Assembly: GCA_903904635.1 (NCBI GenBank)
Contig: CAIVDH010000328.1
Location: 1 to 10,966, forward strand
Source: an uncultured Burkholderiales bacterium
Lineage (GTDB): Bacteria; Pseudomonadota; Gammaproteobacteria; Burkholderiales; Burkholderiaceae_D
Length of the DNA: 10,966 bases
Direction: 5' to 3'
In this document: one piece after another, positions 1-7,431 of the stretch
Layout of the letters: every line of letters begins with the position of its first letter
Position numbering within the stretch: the first letter of the stretch is position 1
Notes under the pieces: generated by a model
Seen by the model: the letters and a program-made list of their open reading frames with translations, nothing else
Database searches by the model: none
Told to the model about the DNA's origin: nothing
Translations under genes and position numbers: made by a program

Positions 1-27
1 CGTTTTGTTTTTAAACTGTTGCTTTAA

Positions 28-43
28 TGGCAAATAAAGGGCA
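28..43 (+). promoter_or_regulatory. Weak candidate sigma54 (-24/-12) promoter ahead of the DUF4124 gene
   Basis: The sequence TGGCA-N8-GCA has the invariant GG (29-30) and GC (41-42) exactly 10 bases apart, as sigma54 promoters require. The -24 block matches TGGCA, but the -12 block is GGGCA instead of TTGCA. If real, transcription would start near 54 and leave a leader of about 60 nt before the ATG at 115. Sigma70 -10-like hexamers (TATAAT at 45-50, TATAAA at 56-61) overlap the same stretch without good -35 partners, so the true promoter is uncertain. A sigma54 promoter would make sense ahead of nitrogen-regulation genes, but this is inference. Confidence 0.25.
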
Positions 44-114
44 ATATAATTTTGGTATAAAAAAGACATTAAATTAAACTCACATTTTCCTTTTTTTTGA
101 AATTATCCGAGCCT

Positions 115-594
115 ATGAAAGCTTGTCTTACCGCATTTTTGTTACTAGTCATAGGGTCTGTATGCGCGCAGGGTGTGTATGTTTGTACCCAACCCAATGG
201 CAGTCGCGAGTATCGCAACACCGGTGATACCCGGGGCTGTAAAAAGCTTGATGTTGACGGTATTTCCATGGTTCCGTCGACGTCTAATCAGCCCGGATCT
301 GCATCTAAAGATAAATCTGCAGCAATTTCTGACCCTTCATTTCCCCGCATCGACAATCAAATACAAAAGCGACGTGATCAGGATCGCATGCTGATATTGC
401 TGGAAGAGGTGAAGTCAGAAGAGGCTAAGCTTGCCAGTCTGAAAAAAGAATACCAAAACGGCGAGCCTGAGAGACTCGGTAGTGAACGCAATTATGCAAA
501 ATACCTGGAGCGAGTCGCGTTGTTGAAGGAAGAGCTGCAGCGTACTGAAAAAAATATTGAATCACTAAAGCGCGAGATTAGTAATTTAAAATAG
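115..594 (+). CDS. Exported DUF4124-domain coiled-coil protein upstream of ntrBC
   Basis: This is a 159-residue protein of unknown function. Residues 1-18 form a signal peptide: Lys2, then a hydrophobic core, ending in a likely signal peptidase I site (VCA|QG). The mature protein begins with a short DUF4124-like module (VYVCTQPNGSREYRN, about 21-45) with Cys24 and Cys42, which could form a disulphide in the periplasm. A low-complexity Ser/Pro/Lys linker covers about 50-75. Residues about 80-159 are strongly charged and heptad-like, rich in Glu, Lys and Leu, so a coiled coil is likely. The start is taken at ATG 115, which gives a clean signal peptide and has a short GAG just upstream; a TTG at 97 in frame would only add six polar residues. 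In betaproteobacteria, DUF4124 genes are commonly found just before glnL-glnG, often after glnA. Its role there is not established, and no catalytic motif is visible. Confidence 0.8.
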   Translation: MKACLTAFLLLVIGSVCAQGVYVCTQPNGSREYRNTGDTRGCKKLDVDGISMVPSTSNQPGSASKDKSAAISDPSFPRIDNQIQKRRDQDRMLILLEEVKSEEAKLASLKKEYQNGEPERLGSERNYAKYLERVALLKEELQRTEKNIESLKREISNLK

Positions 595-612
595 GATTGC
601 GCCGGCGTATGT

Positions 613-630
613 CCGGACCCATCGGTCCGG
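613..630 (+). other. Perfect 7-bp hairpin after the DUF4124 gene
   Basis: CCGGACC (613-619) and GGTCCGG (624-630) are perfect complements around a four-base loop (CATC). No U-tract follows, so alone it is not a canonical intrinsic terminator. It lies between the DUF4124 stop and the U-tailed hairpin at 649-677. It may protect the 3' end of the upstream message or act together with the second hairpin. Confidence 0.5.
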
Positions 631-648
631 TAGATCAATGAAATAACC

Positions 649-677
649 AAGAGGCCGCATTGCGGCTCTTATTTTTT
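649..677 (+). terminator. Rho-independent terminator or attenuator immediately upstream of glnL
   Basis: AAGA-(G)-GCCGC (649-658) pairs with GCGGC-TCTT (662-670) around a three-base loop, with one bulged G at 653. It is followed by A and six T (672-677). The stem is GC-rich in its upper half and the U-tract is immediate, so this has the form of an intrinsic terminator. It ends only eight bases before the GTG start of glnL, with no room for a promoter in between. glnL must therefore be transcribed through it, which implies partial termination and lower expression of glnLG than of the upstream gene. Confidence 0.75.
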
Positions 678-685
678 GGATTAAT

Positions 686-1759
686 GTGAATATTTTATCG
701 AACTCCCTCGGTGGCTTGGATTTGCTGGCATCAGCCGTATTGGTGCTGGATGCCGAAGGCCGTATTGCCTACGCCAATGCGGCAGCAGAAAGCTTGCTGG
801 AGAGCTCATTTAAGTTATTAAGCCAGTACCGTCTGGCAGATCTGTTCGTCAATGGTGACAAACTCGCTGCAATTTTTGAGCAGGCCAGACAGCACCAGTT
901 CGATGAAAAGCGCGAAGACTTATTACTTGAACGAGCAGGCAGAGTGCCGCTGCAGGTAAGCATGATCGTGACCGTCCTTGATGACCCTGAAAATCCTGTT
1001 TTGATCGAGCTGCGTGAAAACGTCCAACAGCTCAAGCTGGACAGGGAAGAGCGCATACTTGACCAGACGCAGGCCAATAAAGAACTCATACGCAATCTGG
1101 CGCACGAGATAAAAAACCCGCTAGGCGGCATACGTGGTGCCGCACAGTTACTTGAGCTGGAATTGCCGGACCGCCATCTGAAAGAGCTGCGTGAATACAC
1201 GCAAGTGATCATTAAAGAGTCTGACCGGCTGCAGACGCTAGTTGACAGACTGCTGGCACCACACAGGCGGCCGCAAATAGTCGGTGACGTCAATATTCAT
1301 GAAGTATTTGAGCGGGTGCGCAGCCTGATCATGGCCGAATTTCCTGTGGGTCTGAGCATACGCCGCGACTATGACTTGTCGTTGCCTGAATTCAGGGGCG
1401 ACAAAGAGCAGCTTATACAAGCCGTACTCAACATTGCCCATAATGCAGCGCAGGCATTGGCCGTGCGCATTGCTGTGGGAGATGCAGAGCTGATTTTTCG
1501 CAGCCGCATCATCCGTTCGGTCACCATCGCAAAGGTTCGATATCGGCTGGCACTAGACTTGCATATCATAGACAATGGACCGGGCATACCGGCTGATCTG
1601 AAAGACAGGATTTTCTATCCGTTAGTCTCCGGCAAGGACGGTGGCAGCGGATTAGGGCTGACACTGGCTCAAACCTTCGTTCAGCAGCATATGGGCGTCA
1701 TTGAATGTGACAGCCGCCCCGGCCATACGGACTTTCGGCTACTCATCGCATTGCCCTGA
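686..1759 (+). CDS. glnL: Nitrogen regulation sensor histidine kinase NtrB (GlnL)
   Basis: This is a cytoplasmic sensor kinase of 357 residues, close to the length of E. coli NtrB (349). In the family, NtrB phosphorylates NtrC under nitrogen limitation and dephosphorylates it when bound by PII. A PAS domain occupies about residues 12-75 (LDLLASAVLVLDAEGRIAYA region). The HisKA domain has the H-box AHEIKNPLGGIRGAAQLLE with phospho-acceptor His140. The ATPase domain has an N-box around 245-258 (Asn253), G1 box DNGPGIP (296-302), F-box IFYPLVSGK (309-317) and G2 box GSGLGL (320-325). There are no transmembrane segments, as expected for NtrB. The start is GTG 686: no other standard in-frame start lies between it and the upstream stop at 644, and a weak GGA (678-680) precedes it. 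The overlapping ATG at 684 runs straight into TGA. glnG follows after 100 bases. Confidence 0.95.
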   Translation: MNILSNSLGGLDLLASAVLVLDAEGRIAYANAAAESLLESSFKLLSQYRLADLFVNGDKLAAIFEQARQHQFDEKREDLLLERAGRVPLQVSMIVTVLDDPENPVLIELRENVQQLKLDREERILDQTQANKELIRNLAHEIKNPLGGIRGAAQLLELELPDRHLKELREYTQVIIKESDRLQTLVDRLLAPHRRPQIVGDVNIHEVFERVRSLIMAEFPVGLSIRRDYDLSLPEFRGDKEQLIQAVLNIAHNAAQALAVRIAVGDAELIFRSRIIRSVTIAKVRYRLALDLHIIDNGPGIPADLKDRIFYPLVSGKDGGSGLGLTLAQTFVQQHMGVIECDSRPGHTDFRLLIALP

Positions 1760-1810
1760 ACACGTGCAAAGCGGGTTTTAAGTAGCCTGAAAACTAGCAA
1801 GATGGTTGGG

Positions 1811-1831
1811 CAAGCACCGCTTTGGTGCTTG
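1811..1831 (+). other. Perfect 8-bp hairpin between glnL and glnG
   Basis: CAAGCACC (1811-1818) and GGTGCTTG (1824-1831) are perfect complements around a five-base loop; two further G-U pairs could extend the base. Only two T follow, so it is not a convincing intrinsic terminator. It lies in the 100-base gap between the glnL stop and the glnG ATG, ending 28 bases before the start codon. Possible roles are mRNA processing, protection, or adjusting the glnL:glnG ratio. Confidence 0.55.
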
Positions 1832-1859
1832 TTATCAGATAGGCGAGACAGCAAAAACC

Positions 1860-3419
1860 ATGAAACCGATCTGGATAGTTGATGATGATGAATCTATACG
1901 CTGGGTATTAGAAAAAGCATTAGCCCGCGAAAACCTGGCGACCAGAAGTTTTTCCAATGTACGCGACACCATAGAAGCGTTAAAGACATCGAAACCACAG
2001 GTGCTGGTATCGGATATCCGTATGCCTGGTGAATCTGGTCTTGAGCTCTTGCAGCATGTAAAAAGTAACCATCCCGGTTTGCCTGTAATCGTCATGACAG
2101 CCTTCTCTGATCTTGATTCAGCTGTGGCTGCATTTCAGGGGGGCGCATTTGAATATCTGGCCAAGCCTTTTGATCTGGACAAGGCCGTGGAACTGATACG
2201 GCGCGCGCTCGAAGAAAGCCTGCGCGAATCAGACGGCGAACAAGCCGCTGCTGACACGCCTGAAATTCTGGGTCAGGCCGCTGCTATGCAAGACGTGTTT
2301 CGAGCAATCGGAAGGCTTTCGCAATCAAATGTTACGGTCTTGATTACCGGTGAATCCGGAACAGGTAAAGAGCTCGTGGCGCGTGCCTTGCACAAACATA
2401 GTCCACGTGCAGCGCAGCCATTCATTGCATTGAACACAGCAGCCATTCCCAAAGACCTGCTTGAATCTGAATTATTTGGTCATGAACGCGGTGCCTTTAC
2501 CGGCGCACAATCAACACGGCGCGGTCGTTTTGAACAGGCTGAAGGCGGCACGCTCTTCCTCGATGAAATAGGCGACATGCCCTTTGATTTGCAGACGCGT
2601 TTATTGCGTGTGCTGTCGGATGGGCATTTTTATCGCGTAGGTGGTCATCAGTCCATGAAGGCCAATGTGCGCGTGATCGCAGCGACCCACCAAAATCTTG
2701 AACAGCGTGTGCGAGAAGGGCTGTTTCGTGAAGATCTTTATCATCGACTCAATGTCATACGCCTGCGTCTGCCATCGCTGCGCGAGCGGCATGAAGACAT
2801 CCCTATCCTGACGCGGCATTTTTTAGCGCAGAGCGCGCGACAATTAGGCGTAGAAGCCAAGCGTATGTCAGATCAGGCGATGCAATTTATTACTACGTTG
2901 GATTTGCCAGGCAATGTGCGTCAGCTTGAAAATTTATGTAACTGGATTACCGTCATGGCGCCGGGGCAGACCGTAGAAGTCAAAGACCTGCCGCAAGAAC
3001 TCATCTCGGGCAATACCATCAGCCAGGGCGGCCCCATAAATTCGGTTACGTCGAATAACGCACCCTCTGTTGTAACCGTAGCTGCTGAAACACATATCGT
3101 TGAATTCAAACCAGTCTTGACAGAAAGTGCCTACGCGCCCTCGGCTCTCGTAGGTGGTGCAGTTCCTGTATCGCTAACCGTTACGGAAAAACGCAACTGG
3201 ATCATGTTGCTCGAAACCGAGGCCGCGCAAATGCTGACAGCAGGCAAGTCGGAAGTGATGGATATATTAATCAGAGAATTTGAATCAGCCCTGATCAAGA
3301 CTGCGCTAAAGCACACTCATGGCCGTAAAAACGATGCAGCCATACGTCTGGGCATAGGCCGCAACACCATCACCCGCAAAATACAGGAACTCGGTATCAC
3401 TGGAGGTAAAGACGATTAA
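1860..3419 (+). CDS. glnG: Nitrogen regulation response regulator NtrC (GlnG), sigma54 activator
   Basis: This is a 519-residue enhancer-binding protein. The receiver domain (about 3-120) has the acidic pocket Asp8-Asp9-Asp10, phospho-acceptor Asp52 (SDIRMPG), Thr80 and Lys102. The AAA+ sigma54-activation domain has Walker A GESGTGK (164-170), the sigma54-contacting loop GAFTGA (211-216), Walker [10 protein letters not shown] (231-239) and [10 protein letters not shown] (349-358). A Fis-type helix-turn-helix lies at about 485-511 ([19 protein letters not shown]). The start is ATG 1860 with AGGCGAG at 1841-1847; a TTG at 1806 in frame would add 18 residues that match nothing in the family and would overlap the upstream hairpin. 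About 55 residues of Ser/Val/Ala/Pro-rich linker (385-440) separate the AAA+ and DNA-binding domains, which explains the extra length over E. coli NtrC (469). It pairs with glnL directly upstream. Confidence 0.95.
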   Translation: MKPIWIVDDDESIRWVLEKALARENLATRSFSNVRDTIEALKTSKPQVLVSDIRMPGESGLELLQHVKSNHPGLPVIVMTAFSDLDSAVAAFQGGAFEYLAKPFDLDKAVELIRRALEESLRESDGEQAAADTPEILGQAAAMQDVFRAIGRLSQSNVTVLITGESGTGKELVARALHKHSPRAAQPFIALNTAAIPKDLLESELFGHERGAFTGAQSTRRGRFEQAEGGTLFLDEIGDMPFDLQTRLLRVLSDGHFYRVGGHQSMKANVRVIAATHQNLEQRVREGLFREDLYHRLNVIRLRLPSLRERHEDIPILTRHFLAQSARQLGVEAKRMSDQAMQFITTLDLPGNVRQLENLCNWITVMAPGQTVEVKDLPQELISGNTISQGGPINSVTSNNAPSVVTVAAETHIVEFKPVLTESAYAPSALVGGAVPVSLTVTEKRNWIMLLETEAAQMLTAGKSEVMDILIREFESALIKTALKHTHGRKNDAAIRLGIGRNTITRKIQELGITGGKDD

Positions 3420-3453
3420 CTATTTAGACGTTTTAAATTTGGCAGACAGCGTC

Positions 3454-5064
3454 TTAAGATGACCCTGTCTCCTCTTTCAGTCGTCGCCACAGGGTAGTCC
3501 GGCTGATACCCAGATGTGCAGCAGCAGCAGCGCGATTGCCATTAAAATGCGCAAGCGTGTCGGCGACATGAATGCCAGGTGCTGCAGTAGCAATATCACT
3601 GGCCGCAGCTCGGTTCAACTCAGGTGCCAGCTTCAATACAAACGCAGGCGTTAAAGCCTGCAGTGGCTGCACTGCCAGAAACAAAGCCACACGCTGCATC
3701 AGATTGCGCAGTTCGCGTACATTGCCCGGCCAATCATACGCTTGCAAGAGCGGCGCACAAGCCACTAACTCTGCATGCAAATTCGCATGGGGCCGCACAT
3801 TCATTGCAGCCAGCGCATGCTTGAGACACCATTCAGCCAGCGGCACCAGATCTTCACTGCGCTCACGCAAAGACGGCAGCTGCACGCGCAACACACCCAG
3901 CCTATAAAATAAATCGGCGCGAAATTTTCCTTGCGTAATGCGCTCTTCCAGATTGCAATGCGTGGCGCTGATGATGCGCACATCCACTGCAACCGGGCGT
4001 GTGCCACCCACACGCACCACTTCTTTTTCTTCCAGCACGCGCAGCAATCGCGTCTGCAGTGTTAACGGCATCTCGCCGATTTCATCTAAAAACAAAGTGC
4101 CGCGATGCGCTGCTTCAAACAAGCCCGCATGACCACCGCGACGTGACCCTGTAAAGGCGCCTTCTTCATAGCCAAATAATTCTGACTCTAACAACGACTC
4201 AGCAATCGCGCCGCAATTTACCGCAACAAACGGTTTTGATGAACCCGGCGTGCGGCTGCTCTCGCGATGAATCGCCTGCGCCACCAATTCCTTGCCCGTC
4301 CCCGTTTCACCTTGTATCAATACCGTTGCCGGCGATTTGCCATACAGCGAAACCGTATCACGCAGCATCTGCATTTTTTCTGAATCACCACGCAAATCAT
4401 TAATGCTGTGCCGTGCGCGCAAAATTTCACCGGCAGGCTGATTGCGACCACGCGGCATCTCTAGCTGCGTTACACGCGCAATTTCAAATGCATCATCAAA
4501 CGCATGCCGTATCGACGCAGCAGAATACACAAACACGCCTGTCATGCCCGCTTCTTCAGCTAGATCCGTAATCAGACCAGCACCCACTACCGCCTTGATA
4601 CCTGCTGCTTTCATTTCATTAATCTGTGCGCGCGCATCTTCTTCCGTTACATAGCTGCGCTGCATAATCTCTATGCCAAAAGTATGCTGAAACTCTGTGA
4701 GCTCAGGCAGTAGTGATTGATAATTTATCAGGCCTATCGCTGGCGAAATTTGGCGCGCACGGGCCAACGCCTGCATCACATCAAAGCCGCTGGCTCTGGC
4801 GATAACAACAGGCACAGCGAGCCGGCTTTTTAGATACGTGCCGTTGGAGCCAGCAGAAATCACTGCGTCACAGCGCTCAGTCAATAGCCGCTCACGTATA
4901 TGCGTGACTGCATCTTCAAAGCCTAAATTAATAGGCTCGATAATGGCGCTATCGTCATATTCCAGCGTAATGTCGCGAAACAAATCAAACAGCCGCGATT
5001 TGGATACCGTCCAAAAAACGGGCTTATTACTGTCGTCACGGTTATTGTTGGAAGGGCGTGCCAT
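3454..5064 (-). CDS. prpR: Propionate catabolism sigma54-dependent activator PrpR
   Basis: The 536 residues compare well with about 528 for E. coli PrpR. An N-terminal PrpR_N sensor domain covers about 15-200; in the family it responds to 2-methylcitrate. The AAA+ domain follows, with Walker A GETGTGKE (252-259), the sigma54 loop as GAFTGS (302-307) followed by the RRGGHAG extension typical of PrpR, Walker [10 protein letters not shown] (323-331) and [11 protein letters not shown] (444-454). A Fis-type helix-turn-helix lies at about 505-529 ([19 protein letters not shown]). The gene is divergent from prpBC-acnD-prpF, as is usual for this regulator. No Shine-Dalgarno sequence is visible before ATG 5064, and no other Met occurs until residue 97, so this start is favoured by default. 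The start codon lies inside a cluster of GTTTC/GAAAC half-sites, suggesting autoregulation. The last codon is 34 bases from the convergent glnG stop. Confidence 0.95.
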   Translation of the reverse strand: MARPSNNNRDDSNKPVFWTVSKSRLFDLFRDITLEYDDSAIIEPINLGFEDAVTHIRERLLTERCDAVISAGSNGTYLKSRLAVPVVIARASGFDVMQALARARQISPAIGLINYQSLLPELTEFQHTFGIEIMQRSYVTEEDARAQINEMKAAGIKAVVGAGLITDLAEEAGMTGVFVYSAASIRHAFDDAFEIARVTQLEMPRGRNQPAGEILRARHSINDLRGDSEKMQMLRDTVSLYGKSPATVLIQGETGTGKELVAQAIHRESSRTPGSSKPFVAVNCGAIAESLLESELFGYEEGAFTGSRRGGHAGLFEAAHRGTLFLDEIGEMPLTLQTRLLRVLEEKEVVRVGGTRPVAVDVRIISATHCNLEERITQGKFRADLFYRLGVLRVQLPSLRERSEDLVPLAEWCLKHALAAMNVRPHANLHAELVACAPLLQAYDWPGNVRELRNLMQRVALFLAVQPLQALTPAFVLKLAPELNRAAASDIATAAPGIHVADTLAHFNGNRAAAAAHLGISRTTLWRRLKEETGSS

Positions 5065-5121
5065 GTTTCAAATATGTTTCGCGTTTCAAAAATAGATGCA
5101 TATTGAAACATAATCTGAAAC
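5063..5121. promoter_or_regulatory. Cluster of five GTTTC/GAAAC half-sites, probable PrpR enhancer and prpR operator
   Basis: Three GTTTC elements (5065, 5076, 5083; the first and third read GTTTCA) face two TGAAAC elements (5104-5109, 5116-5121). The outermost left copy forms a perfect 8-bp inverted repeat with the first right copy: ATGTTTCA (5063-5070) and TGAAACAT (5104-5111), about 41 bases centre to centre. Adjacent copies in the outer pairs on each side are 11 and 12 bases apart, about one helical turn. The cluster is about 145-200 bases upstream of the predicted prpB start site, a normal enhancer distance. It also covers the prpR start codon, so binding would repress prpR. Assignment to PrpR is inferred from position. 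Confidence 0.7.
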
Positions 5122-5162
5122 ACGCTGACAAGACATTTGTCATCTTGTTTTTTTGTATAGAT

Positions 5163-5175
5163 TTTCAAGCCTTTG
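5163..5175 (+). promoter_or_regulatory. IHF-like bending site between enhancer and sigma54 promoter
   Basis: The 13 bases TTTCAAGCCTTTG match the IHF consensus WATCAANNNNTTR at all positions except the second. T-rich sequence (5146-5154) lies just upstream, as is common for IHF sites. It lies about 90-102 bases before the predicted prpB start site, between the half-site cluster and the promoter, which is where a DNA bend would bring PrpR to sigma54 polymerase. In Salmonella the prpBCDE promoter is known to need IHF as well as PrpR and sigma54. A single short match in AT-rich DNA is weak evidence on its own. Confidence 0.4.
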
Positions 5176-5238
5176 TTTTACATGAATAAATTGCAGGCGA
5201 GTGCTAGCGTGACAGTAGCATCGGCGCATCTTGCGCTA

Positions 5239-5254
5239 TGGCACAGTGATTGCA
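5239..5254 (+). promoter_or_regulatory. Sigma54 (RpoN) -24/-12 promoter of prpB operon
   Basis: TGGCACAGTGATTGCA matches the sigma54 consensus TGGCAC-N5-TTGCW at every fixed position. GG (5240-5241) and GC (5252-5253) are exactly 10 bases apart. The predicted start site is about 5265, giving a leader of about 52 nt to the prpB ATG. PrpR is a sigma54 activator encoded just beside it, so promoter type and regulator agree. Confidence 0.93.
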
Positions 5255-5270
5255 AATAAACCCGCAATCA
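5247..5270. repeat. Inverted repeat over the sigma54 -12 element and start site
   Basis: TGATTGC (5247-5253) and GCAATCA (5264-5270) are a perfect 7-bp inverted repeat with a 10-base spacer. The left arm contains most of the -12 element and the right arm covers the predicted +1. It could be an operator for a second regulator acting by occlusion, or chance. The part transcribed from +1 contains only the right arm, so it cannot act as an RNA hairpin in the main transcript. Confidence 0.4.
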
Positions 5271-5316
5271 TTCACCCCAAAATAGTCCCAAAACAATCTC
5301 CAAAACAGGATCACCC

Positions 5317-6207
5317 ATGAGCATTCAATCAGCAGGCGCAAAATTCCGGCAGGCGATGAAAGAAGAATCGCCATTGCAAGTCATAGGCGCCATTAACGCC
5401 AATCATGCGCTATTAGCCAAGCGTGCCGGCTTCAAGGCGATTTATCTCTCCGGTGGCGGCGTTGCAGCCGGCTCGCTGGGCTTGCCTGATCTGGGCATTT
5501 CTAATCTGGATGATGTGCTCACCGATGTGCGCCGCATTACCGATGTGTGTGATCTGCCGTTGTTGGTCGACGTGGATACCGGATTTGGTTCATCTGCATT
5601 TAACGTTGCGCGCACAGTCAAATCCATGATCAAGTTCGGCGCAGCTGCGATACATATAGAAGATCAGATCGGTGCCAAACGTTGCGGCCACAGACCCAAC
5701 AAAGAAATCGTCACCAAGCAAGAAATGGTCGACCGCATTAAAGCCGCAGTGGATGCACGCACCGATGAAAATTTTGTCATCATGGCGCGCACCGACGCGC
5801 TGGCAGTTGAAGGATTGGAATCAGCCATAGAACGCGCAGTTGCTTGTGTAGAGGCGGGTGCTGACATGATCTTCCCAGAGGCGATCACCGAGCTGGCTAT
5901 GTACAAACAATTCGCCGCTGCGGTGAAGGTGCCGATTCTGGCCAACATCACAGAATTTGGCGCCACGCCACTCTACACAGTCGAAGAACTGCGCAATGCA
6001 GATTGCGGTCTCATCCTTTATCCGCTGTCAGCTTTCCGCGCGATGAATAAAGCGGCAGAAAATGTCTATATGGCGGTACGCCGTGATGGCACGCAAAAAA
6101 ATGTCGTCGATACCATGCAGACCCGTATGGAGCTCTATGAGCGTATCGGTTATCACGATTTTGAACAAAAACTTGATGCGCTGTTTGCGCAGCAAAAAGC
6201 TAAATAA
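5317..6207 (+). CDS. prpB: 2-methylisocitrate lyase PrpB
   Basis: PrpB cleaves 2-methylisocitrate to pyruvate and succinate, the last step of the 2-methylcitrate cycle, in the cytoplasm. The protein has 296 residues, the normal length for this member of the isocitrate lyase / PEP mutase superfamily. The catalytic loop KRCGH (121-125) places the active-site Cys at 123, as in E. coli PrpB. Substrate and Mg-binding elements are visible: SGGGV (45-49), Asp58, VDVDTGFG with Asp85 and Asp87, and HIEDQ with Glu115. The start is ATG 5317 with AGGA at 5307-5310 and a six-base spacer. It is the first gene after the sigma54 promoter and divergent from prpR. prpC follows after 47 AT-rich bases, so the two are probably one transcript. 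Confidence 0.97.
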   Translation: MSIQSAGAKFRQAMKEESPLQVIGAINANHALLAKRAGFKAIYLSGGGVAAGSLGLPDLGISNLDDVLTDVRRITDVCDLPLLVDVDTGFGSSAFNVARTVKSMIKFGAAAIHIEDQIGAKRCGHRPNKEIVTKQEMVDRIKAAVDARTDENFVIMARTDALAVEGLESAIERAVACVEAGADMIFPEAITELAMYKQFAAAVKVPILANITEFGATPLYTVEELRNADCGLILYPLSAFRAMNKAAENVYMAVRRDGTQKNVVDTMQTRMELYERIGYHDFEQKLDALFAQQKAK

Positions 6208-6254
6208 TTTTAAAAATTTTTAAAAAATTCCGAGACAACGATAAGGAGCATCTC

Positions 6255-7409
6255 ATGAGTGAACAGCAACCTGGCGGCTTTAAGCCAAAAAAATCAGTCG
6301 CACTATCTGGCGTAACAGCCGGTAACACCGCGCTTTGCACAGTCGGCAAAACCGGTAACGATTTGCACTATCGCGGCTATGACATCCTCGACGTGGCGGA
6401 TGCCTGCGAATTTGAAGAGATCGCACATTTGCTGGTGCACGGCAAGTTGCCTACCTCTGCAGAACTCAAAGCCTACAAACAAAAACTCAAAGCTTTGCGC
6501 GGCCTGCCAGTAAGCGTCAAAGCAGTACTGGAATTTCTGCCAGCTTCTTCGCATCCTATGGATGTCATGCGCACCGGTGTCTCTGCACTCGGTTGCACAC
6601 TGCCAGAAAAAGATGATCACAATGCACCCGGCGCGCGTGATATTGCTGACCGCTTGATGGCTTCATTGGGTTCCATGCTGCTGTATTGGTATCACTACAG
6701 CCACAACGGTAAGCGTATCGACACCGAGACCGATGATGAATCTATCGGCGGCCATTTTCTGCATTTGCTGCATGGCGAAAAGCCATCAGCTATGTGGGAA
6801 AAAGCGATGCACACTTCACTGATTTTATATGCAGAACATGAGTTCAATGCCTCAACCTTCGCTGGTCGCGTGATAGCCGGCACGGGTTCAGATATGTATT
6901 CTTCCATCACCGGTGCCATCGGTGCATTGCGCGGCCCCAAGCATGGTGGTGCCAATGAAGTGGCGTTTGAAATTCAGAAGCGTTATGACAATCCGGACGA
7001 AGCAGAAGCCGATATCCGTCGTCGCGTTGAAAACAAAGAAGTCATCATCGGCTTCGGTCATCCGGTGTACACCATCTCGGACCCGCGTAATAAAGTCATC
7101 AAGCAAGTTGCGCATACTTTGTCCAAAGATGCAGGCTCAACCAAAATGTTTGATATCGCCGAAAGACTGGAAACAGTCATGTGGGATGTGAAAAAAATGT
7201 TCCCTAATCTGGATTGGTTTTCAGCCGTGTCATATCACATGATGGGCGTGCCTACCGCGATGTTCACACCGCTGTTTGTCATTGCACGTACATCAGGTTG
7301 GGCAGCACATATCGTTGAGCAGCGCATTGATAATAAGATTATTCGTCCAAGCGCAAATTATGTCGGTCCCGAAGATTTGAAGTTTGTACCTATCGCTAAG
7401 CGTAAGTAA
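6255..7409 (+). CDS. prpC: 2-methylcitrate synthase PrpC
   Basis: PrpC condenses propionyl-CoA with oxaloacetate to 2-methylcitrate, the committed step of the cycle. Many family members also have some citrate synthase activity. The 384 residues match the type of short citrate synthase seen for PrpC (E. coli 389). The catalytic triad of the superfamily is intact: His230 in GPKHGGANE, His269 in GFGHPVY and Asp320 in NLDWFSA. The segment HEFNASTF (195-202) carries a further conserved His. The N-terminal part ([19 protein letters not shown], about 13-31) is typical of PrpC rather than of the longer GltA type. The start is ATG 6255 with a strong AAGGAG (6243-6248) six bases upstream, the best ribosome binding site in the window. 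It follows prpB by 47 bases; acnD follows after 118 bases containing a large hairpin. Confidence 0.97.
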   Translation: MSEQQPGGFKPKKSVALSGVTAGNTALCTVGKTGNDLHYRGYDILDVADACEFEEIAHLLVHGKLPTSAELKAYKQKLKALRGLPVSVKAVLEFLPASSHPMDVMRTGVSALGCTLPEKDDHNAPGARDIADRLMASLGSMLLYWYHYSHNGKRIDTETDDESIGGHFLHLLHGEKPSAMWEKAMHTSLILYAEHEFNASTFAGRVIAGTGSDMYSSITGAIGALRGPKHGGANEVAFEIQKRYDNPDEAEADIRRRVENKEVIIGFGHPVYTISDPRNKVIKQVAHTLSKDAGSTKMFDIAERLETVMWDVKKMFPNLDWFSAVSYHMMGVPTAMFTPLFVIARTSGWAAHIVEQRIDNKIIRPSANYVGPEDLKFVPIAKRK

Positions 7410-7431
7410 AGTTCAGATGTAAGTCGTAAAC

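Noticed and set aside
97..114. TTG start adding six residues to the DUF4124 protein
   Set aside because: The extension is polar and would precede a good signal peptide; ATG 115 gives the normal start.
769..1293. 174-residue open frame on the - strand inside glnL
   Set aside because: It is antisense to the PAS and HisKA domains of glnL and is extremely Ser-rich with no domain-like pattern.
1806..1859. TTG start adding 18 residues to NtrC
   Set aside because: NtrC begins at the receiver domain ([10 protein letters not shown]); the extension overlaps a hairpin and has no family match I recognise.
3426..3454. AGACG...CGTCT pairing between glnG and prpR as a bidirectional terminator
   Set aside because: Five pairs with a 19-base loop and no T-tract on either strand after the stem.
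4923..5168. Open frame on the - strand overlapping the prpR start, possible small leader protein
   Set aside because: It runs in another frame through the prpR N-terminus and across the half-site cluster; no ribosome site and no recognisable content.
5224..5236. GCGCA-TCT-TGCGC small inverted repeat just before the -24 element
   Set aside because: Five pairs only and upstream of the transcribed region; chance is a sufficient explanation.
6208..6229. A/T-rich palindromic stretch between prpB and prpC, considered as a terminator
   Set aside because: Only A-U pairs and no GC stem; too weak to terminate, and prpC has a strong ribosome site right after it. It might be an RNase E site, but nothing shows this.
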